DNA of 10,431 nt, taken from NCBI GenBank assembly GCA_013140395.1, contig JABFSY010000067.1, forward strand, positions 1-10,431, in the 5' to 3' direction. Shown here in pieces: positions 6,820 to 10,431 of this stretch (positions within the stretch are counted from its first letter, which is position 1; every line of letters begins with the position of its first letter). Source of the stretch: Cyclobacteriaceae bacterium. Lineage in GTDB: Bacteria; Bacteroidota; Bacteroidia; Cytophagales; Cyclobacteriaceae. The notes below the pieces were generated by a model. The model was not told the origin of the DNA. It worked only from the letters and a program-made list of their open reading frames with translations, and did not search any database. The position numbers and the translations under genes are program-made.

Positions 6820-8208
6820 GTGAAGAACAAGAAATATCTTATTCGATATGCACTCTTTCTTATGATCTTGTCCTCTTGTTCTAGCAAACAGGGTAACATC
6901 GCATTGGACAACAAGTTTAGTGTGTCAGGTAGTATCCAAGACCCTGCAAAAAACGGAGTCAAGGACATAAAAATCTACTATCAGGCTGGTAAGTTTGTGG
7001 TGTCGGATGCGCTTGGAAAATGGAAGATAGGCCCAATCGAAGGGACTATAACTATTGAACCGCTTGACCCAGGTTATACGTTTTCACCTACTTCGATAGT
7101 GGCCAGTACCAACATGGACGGCATCGTTTTCAATGCACAACCAAAAACCAATCTGGTTGCTGAAAAACATCCGCTAGCTGAAAATGTATTTAGTTGGTTT
7201 AAACAAATGCAACGGACTAATGGCCTGTTAGAGTCAACTGAAAATGGAAATTTTGTTTCATTGTATGACAATGCATTAGCGGCATTGGTTTTTATTGAGA
7301 AAAATGAACGAACAAAAGCAGAAGCCATTTTCGATTTCTTCAACAGTCGAATCAATAGCGAATTGCTCTCGGGGAACGGAGGTTTTTACCAATTTCGCGA
7401 TGCCAATGGCACCCCAACTGGCATCCGAGGGATGGGTGACAACGCTTGGATGCTTATTGCACTTAATAACCATGCCGTAAAATATAATAGCACAACCTAT
7501 ATTTCGCTAAGACAGTGATTAAGTAATTGGCTTCGATCGCTACAAAATTCAGACGGAAGTGTTAATGCTGGATTTGATGACAAAGGACTCCTAAACTACC
7601 AAGTAACAGAAGGAATGATTGACGCTTTCAATGCGATAAATGGCTATGATTCTTTTCATAGCAAACTACTAGGTTATTTTAAATTAAGTAGATGGGATGC
7701 TACCGACAGAGTACTAGTCTCGTGGCCTGGAAACTATTACCGATATGCGCTAGATAATTATTCGTGGGGGTATTGCGCCTTTCAGGATTTTCCTACCAGT
7801 ACGTTACAAAAAGCAGATATTTTTTTAACAACCCATACAGCTACGGTAAATAGAAGTTCAGTCACTGGATATTGCTTTGATATAGATAAGGACAATGTTT
7901 GGCCGGAAGGAACTGGGCAAATGATTGTGGCCTACCAAAAAGCAGGAAATTTTTCTAGTGCCGACTATTATCTTGCTGAAATCGAAAAATTGCTTGTAAA
8001 AAGCAATTTGTATCCAACTGCGTATGGCATTCCCTATTCTTCCAATTTCGGAACGCACTACGCGAATGCTCCGCTCTGGCAAGGTGCCGATACTAAACCA
8101 TGTGTTTCCTCCGATGCTTGGTATCTTTTTGGCGTCTTACAATTTGATCCGATGGCCGTAAACTACAACAAGGCAATACCACTGGCAGATAAATTCTGGG
8201 TAAATTAA
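6820..8208 (+). pseudogene. Lipoprotein with probable (alpha/alpha) toroid domain, interrupted by one in-frame TGA
   Basis: One continuous reading frame of 463 codons is broken only by TGA at 7516-7518 (codon 233). It starts at GTG 6820; an in-frame stop at 6808 excludes anything upstream. The N-terminus has basic residues, a hydrophobic core and the lipobox LSSC (C20), so it should be a lipoprotein. Residues about 33-110 look like a small beta-sandwich (FSVSGSIQDP, KIYYQAGKFVVSDALGKWKI). From about 120 onward helix pairs repeat with aromatic and DNA motifs: FSWFKQMQRTNGLLES, YDNALAALVFIEKNERTKAE, GMGDNAWMLIALNNHA, then after the TGA SNWLRSLQNSDGSVNAGF, EGTGQMIVAYQKAG, SSDAWYLFGVLQF. This resembles (alpha/alpha)-toroid carbohydrate-active proteins, but I cannot name a family. 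The part after the TGA continues the fold without a new signal or gap. It could be a fresh nonsense mutation, a sequencing error, or two fragments. Confidence 0.75.
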
Positions 8209-8216
8209 TTGTTAGC

Positions 8217-8228
8217 CCCAAGTTTGGG
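8217..8228. terminator. Weak hairpin between convergent genes
   Basis: CCCAAGTTTGGG is self-complementary and lies nine bases after the lipoprotein gene stop, between convergent genes. The stem is only about 4-5 bp with a tight loop. It is followed by a partly T-rich stretch (CAATTTAATTTTAC) rather than a clean T-run. It could terminate the plus-strand transcript weakly. Confidence 0.25.
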
Positions 8229-8265
8229 TACTCAATTTAATTTTACTGGTCTCGTAAGATCTCTT

Positions 8266-9069
8266 CTATTGAGTTTCCAGTTTCACTGATTCAAGAATTG
8301 AAACAGAATCTCCCACTCTAATCCACTTCCCCTTTTGTGTTGCGGGGATATACGTATTGACTGTCAAATGATAAAGATTTCCATATTCAGGAAGGTGACT
8401 TTTTTTCGGAAGGTTTGCTTCCCGGCTCTTCATCATTCGTTTTACAAATGTTTTATCAGTAATGCCGGTCAATGGATCGCGGGGCGGCACGTTGCAACGG
8501 GCCCGAGGACTTACGCCAATCATTTCAACTTCTCCCACTTGAATACGCATTCCAACTCCCGGTTCGCCAATCAAATTCTCTTCCCAATAAGGTTCTACTC
8601 CAACCAACTCGATTGATGCTCGAAATCGAAGTCGCACATCTTCTAAGGTGCGATCTGAAAATTCTTCATGCAATGATTTCAAAGAGGCTTCACTAACAAT
8701 GGTAACGCTACTGGCGGTAGGAATATCCATCAACTGCCCTTTTGTACTTTGAATGAGTGACAAAGGTTCACCAAAAAAGTTTTCCAGATACATTTCTAAC
8801 TTTCGCTTATCATTAATAAGATGAAACGATTCCACAGAACCACCGGCACGGGGTGTCAAGTTGACCATATAGTTTGGAAGGTCATAGGTTGCTTTTAACT
8901 CATTCACCCTCCCGGTTCGTTTGCTATTCATGTATCGGTGATCAGGTGTGATCATGGCAAACTCGCGATCATAGCGGAGTGAATGTACTCCTATTTCGGC
9001 TTCTTGCAGCTCAACCGGATCAAGTGCTTTGATGGGATAAATTCGGATGCGTGAAATAGTGGAGTGCAT
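8266..9069 (-). CDS. MOSC-domain protein with MOSC N-terminal beta-barrel (YcbX/mARC-like)
   Basis: The product has 267 residues, the length of a MOSC_N plus MOSC pair without the C-terminal 2Fe-2S domain that E. coli YcbX carries. The N-terminal barrel begins ISRIRIYPIKALDPVELQEA, with LRYDREFAMITPDHRYMNSK (31-50) following. The MOSC core has VRLRFRASIELVGVEPYWEE (145-164), VGEVEMIGVSPRARCNVPPR (178-197) and DPLTGI. C192 in the RC motif is where related proteins coordinate molybdenum cofactor. Known relatives (YcbX, mARC) reduce N-hydroxylated compounds using Moco and an electron partner. Activity here is inferred from family only, and the electron donor is unknown. No signal peptide is present. 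The ATG at 9069 is 24 bases after a strong terminator hairpin of the upstream YHS gene, so its promoter must be very close or it depends on read-through. Confidence 0.9.
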   Translation of the reverse strand: MHSTISRIRIYPIKALDPVELQEAEIGVHSLRYDREFAMITPDHRYMNSKRTGRVNELKATYDLPNYMVNLTPRAGGSVESFHLINDKRKLEMYLENFFGEPLSLIQSTKGQLMDIPTASSVTIVSEASLKSLHEEFSDRTLEDVRLRFRASIELVGVEPYWEENLIGEPGVGMRIQVGEVEMIGVSPRARCNVPPRDPLTGITDKTFVKRMMKSREANLPKKSHLPEYGNLYHLTVNTYIPATQKGKWIRVGDSVSILESVKLETQ

Positions 9070-9093
9070 AGTCAGTAAGTTAAGAAAAGGAAA

Positions 9094-9118
9094 TACGTCA
9101 GGAAAAAATCCTGACGTA
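9094..9118 (-). terminator. Rho-independent terminator of the AhpD-like/YHS operon
   Basis: A perfect 10-bp inverted repeat, TACGTCAGGA and TCCTGACGTA, encloses a 5-base loop. On the minus strand it is followed by the T-rich run TTTCCTTTTCTT. It lies 18 bases downstream of the YHS gene stop and upstream of the MOSC gene, so it should end the AhpD-like/YHS transcript. The A/T-rich flanks on both sides could allow weak function in either direction. Confidence 0.8.
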
Positions 9119-9136
9119 CTAATTTAATAAGTGAAT

Positions 9137-9601
9137 TTACTTAGACCCTTTTACGTTTGGCCAATTAGCATTGGCTGCTTTTAGCAAGTTATCTTGATCT
9201 TGATTCCACGCTTCAAGGCTATTGAAGTTACTTCCGTTGAATGGACCATTGAAAAACAAATACAACTTGCCATCGATGATCTCAAAAGTCTCTGGGTTGA
9301 TGGGGAACTTTGTGCTTTTTGCACCTACACCCCAGGCGCAAAAACCGCCAAACTCCGGAAGGTATTTTATCGGGTTCCTTTTAAATGCATCGCGATTGGC
9401 CGTAGTTACAAATTGATACGTAGCGTCACCATGTTTTGCCGTAATCTTAGCATCACCCTTTATTGCTTTAGTTGAGAAATAGGCTACCACATCGTAGCCT
9501 CCAACAGCCAATCCTTTTTCATCGATGGGCGCAATTTGCGCACGCAGGGCAGAAACGAATAGTACTAGTACCAGTGAGAAGATGATTTTGATTGTTTTCA
9601 T
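9137..9601 (-). CDS. Exported YHS-domain protein
   Basis: The product has 154 residues. Residues 1 to about 21 are a Sec signal peptide (KTIKIIFSLVLVLFVSALRA, cleavage probably before QIAP), so it should be periplasmic. The rest is a YHS domain: KGLAVGGYDVVAYFSTKAIK (29-48), TYQFVTTANRDAFKRNPIKY (61-80), LPEFGGFCAWGVG (81-93, with single Cys C88), then INPETFEIIDGKLYLFFN and WNQDQDNLLKAANANWP at the end. Stand-alone YHS proteins of this kind are often suspected of metal binding, but the role is not established. The gene follows the AhpD-like gene on the same strand after 57 bases with no visible terminator, so the two are probably co-transcribed. The perfect hairpin at 9094-9118 ends the unit. 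Confidence 0.92.
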   Translation of the reverse strand: MKTIKIIFSLVLVLFVSALRAQIAPIDEKGLAVGGYDVVAYFSTKAIKGDAKITAKHGDATYQFVTTANRDAFKRNPIKYLPEFGGFCAWGVGAKSTKFPINPETFEIIDGKLYLFFNGPFNGSNFNSLEAWNQDQDNLLKAANANWPNVKGSK

Positions 9602-9658
9602 TTTTGTTAATTGTTTAATTATTAGTATTTCCTTTTCTCTCTTATGATTAACGGTAGA

Positions 9659-10213
9659 TTATACTGCCGCTGCTTCCAGCAACTCTACTTTCGGGAAGTC
9701 AACCTCTGTGTTGGCTGTGTTATTGAAATAGTTGGTGAACGTGTTCAGTGCCACATGCCCAACAATTTCTCCCACTTCGCCTTGGGTAAAGCCGGCTGCC
9801 AATACCGCATTCACATCAGTGTCGCTAACGTGGCCTCTCTTCTCTACCAGTTTGTGGGCAAACGTCAGTGCGGCATCTGTTTTCGGATCAATTTTTCCAA
9901 GTGTCCGGGCTGATTCTATCCGGGCATCGTCCAAACCATTCAAATTTTTTCCAATAAAAGTATGCGCTGATGCACAATATTGACATTGATTGGCTTCTGC
10001 CACGGTCAATGCGATCAATGTTCCCAGTTTGGCCCCCAATGTTCCTTCGCCCAAAGAGCCACTAAAGTTCAAATAGCCACCTAGTAGAGCAGGTGAATTG
10101 CCCATGGTACGCATCATGTTAGGTACCATACCTAGTTTACCGTTAATCGCAGTAAACAGTTCTTTTGCTTTTCCCGAAGCCTGGTCGGGGTTGAGCGCGT
10201 TTAAACGTATCAT
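9659..10213 (-). CDS. Carboxymuconolactone decarboxylase / AhpD-like peroxidase-family protein
   Basis: The product has 184 residues. The all-helical CMD/AhpD fold is signalled by GKLGMVPNMMRTMGNSPALL (25-44), TLIALTVAEANQCQYCASAH (65-84) and a C-terminal helix block FTQGEVGEIVGHVALNTFTN. The redox motif C77-x2-C80-x3-H84 with E73 just before it matches the thiol-active AhpD type rather than true carboxymuconolactone decarboxylases. It is therefore likely a cytoplasmic thiol peroxidase or disulfide reductase-type protein. The substrate is unknown. The ATG at 10213 is preceded by an A-rich leader of about 29 bases from the predicted start of transcription. It heads the unit with the YHS gene. 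Its promoter shares the operator layout of the thioredoxin operon at 4141-4207, which suggests a common redox-linked control. Confidence 0.92.
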   Translation of the reverse strand: MIRLNALNPDQASGKAKELFTAINGKLGMVPNMMRTMGNSPALLGGYLNFSGSLGEGTLGAKLGTLIALTVAEANQCQYCASAHTFIGKNLNGLDDARIESARTLGKIDPKTDAALTFAHKLVEKRGHVSDTDVNAVLAAGFTQGEVGEIVGHVALNTFTNYFNNTANTEVDFPKVELLEAAAV

Positions 10214-10245
10214 ATTTTTTTGTTTTTGGTTGTCGTTGTTGACGA

Positions 10246-10312
10246 TACAAAAGTGCAGGGTGGGCGAACCGTTTAAAATGGAGGATGTACGTATGTCGAT
10301 GGATAATTTTCC
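10246..10312 (-). promoter_or_regulatory. Promoter and putative AraC-type operator of the AhpD-like/YHS operon
   Basis: On the minus strand CACTTTTGTA (10246-10255) contains a -7 box one base off TAnnTTTG. ATCCTCCATTT (10276-10286) lies exactly 20 bases upstream. A second TCCA (10300-10303) is 21 bases above the TCCA at 10279-10282, flanked by an AAAATT tract. The whole segment aligns without gaps to 4141-4207: 9 of 10 bases in the -7 block, 11 of 11 in the middle block, 10 of 13 in the distal block. Confidence 0.6.
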
Positions 10313-10362
10313 CGATTTGTAAAATACCCCCTCAGACGATGTCAGTCACGCTTGCTCTACTA

Positions 10363-10423
10363 TCGCAATCTTAAATCCTTTGCGTATTTTTACAGTCTAA
10401 AATCAACATTGTGTCGCAATCTT
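10363..10423. repeat. Two 10-bp direct repeats TCGCAATCTT, 51 bp apart
   Basis: TCGCAATCTT occurs at 10363-10372 and again at 10414-10423 in the same orientation, about five helical turns apart. A related TGTCGCAAT also lies between the two operator half-sites of the thioredoxin promoter (4182-4190) and is repeated exactly at 10412-10420. They may be regulator half-sites for a gene beyond the right edge. Apart from these repeats, 10313-10431 holds nothing I can recognise. Confidence 0.3.
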
Positions 10424-10431
10424 CTCTTTTC

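Noticed and set aside
7516..7518. TGA as a selenocysteine codon.
   Set aside because: No convincing hairpin follows the TGA, the position is not in a redox motif, and the family appears non-redox.
7615..8208. A separate 197-residue gene starting at ATG 7615.
   Set aside because: The same frame continues upstream of this ATG to the TGA at 7516 with residues fitting the same domain, so the ATG is internal to one interrupted gene.
9644..9913. Plus-strand open frames over the AhpD-like and YHS genes.
   Set aside because: They are antisense to genes with clear family signatures and show no domain pattern of their own.

Overview
The window looks like a chromosomal segment of a Bacteroidota bacterium, probably Cytophagales-like, though the order is a guess. 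Base composition is moderate, and several candidate promoters resemble the Bacteroidota -7 element TAnnTTTG. Shine-Dalgarno signals are weak and leaders are A/T-rich. The families are typical of this phylum: a CBM9/DUF5916-type exported protein, AraC and Crp/Fnr regulators beside metabolic genes, a DUF1348 NTF2-like protein, YHS and AhpD-like proteins, and a Tat-like flavoprotein. No tRNA, rRNA, CRISPR array, transposase or phage gene was seen.

Layout. Bases 1-547 (minus) hold the N-terminal part of a DUF5916-like exported protein cut by the window edge. An AraC-family regulator (722-1606, minus) follows, then a GC-rich, hairpin-rich intergenic element (about 1634-1766) that abuts the stop codon of a FabF-like ketosynthase. 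The ketosynthase (1768-3024), a DUF1348 protein (3060-3476) and a thioredoxin-fold protein (3479-4120) form a tight minus-strand operon read from a promoter near 4141-4207. Divergently, a Crp/Fnr-like regulator (4282-4851) precedes a Tat-type FAD amine oxidase-like protein (4917-6341). A perfect TGACA/TGTCA palindrome lies between them.

Bases 6342-8208 are decayed. First comes a frameshifted remnant of an outer-membrane beta-barrel protein (about 6386-6756). Then comes a lipoprotein gene with a likely helical-toroid domain, interrupted by one in-frame TGA (6820-8208). The remaining minus-strand genes are a MOSC-domain protein (8266-9069), a strong hairpin terminator (9094-9118), and a two-gene unit of an exported YHS-domain protein (9137-9601) and an AhpD/carboxymuconolactone decarboxylase-like protein (9659-10213).

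The most interesting signal is regulatory. The promoter regions of the thioredoxin operon (4141-4207) and of the AhpD-like/YHS operon (10246-10312) align without gaps. Both have a near-identical -7 element, an identical 11-bp block 20 bp upstream, and a second TCCA half-site exactly 21 bp further out. This is the geometry of an AraC-type activator site at direct repeats, so the two redox-flavoured operons may form one regulon. The AraC protein encoded in the window is a candidate regulator, but that link is inference.
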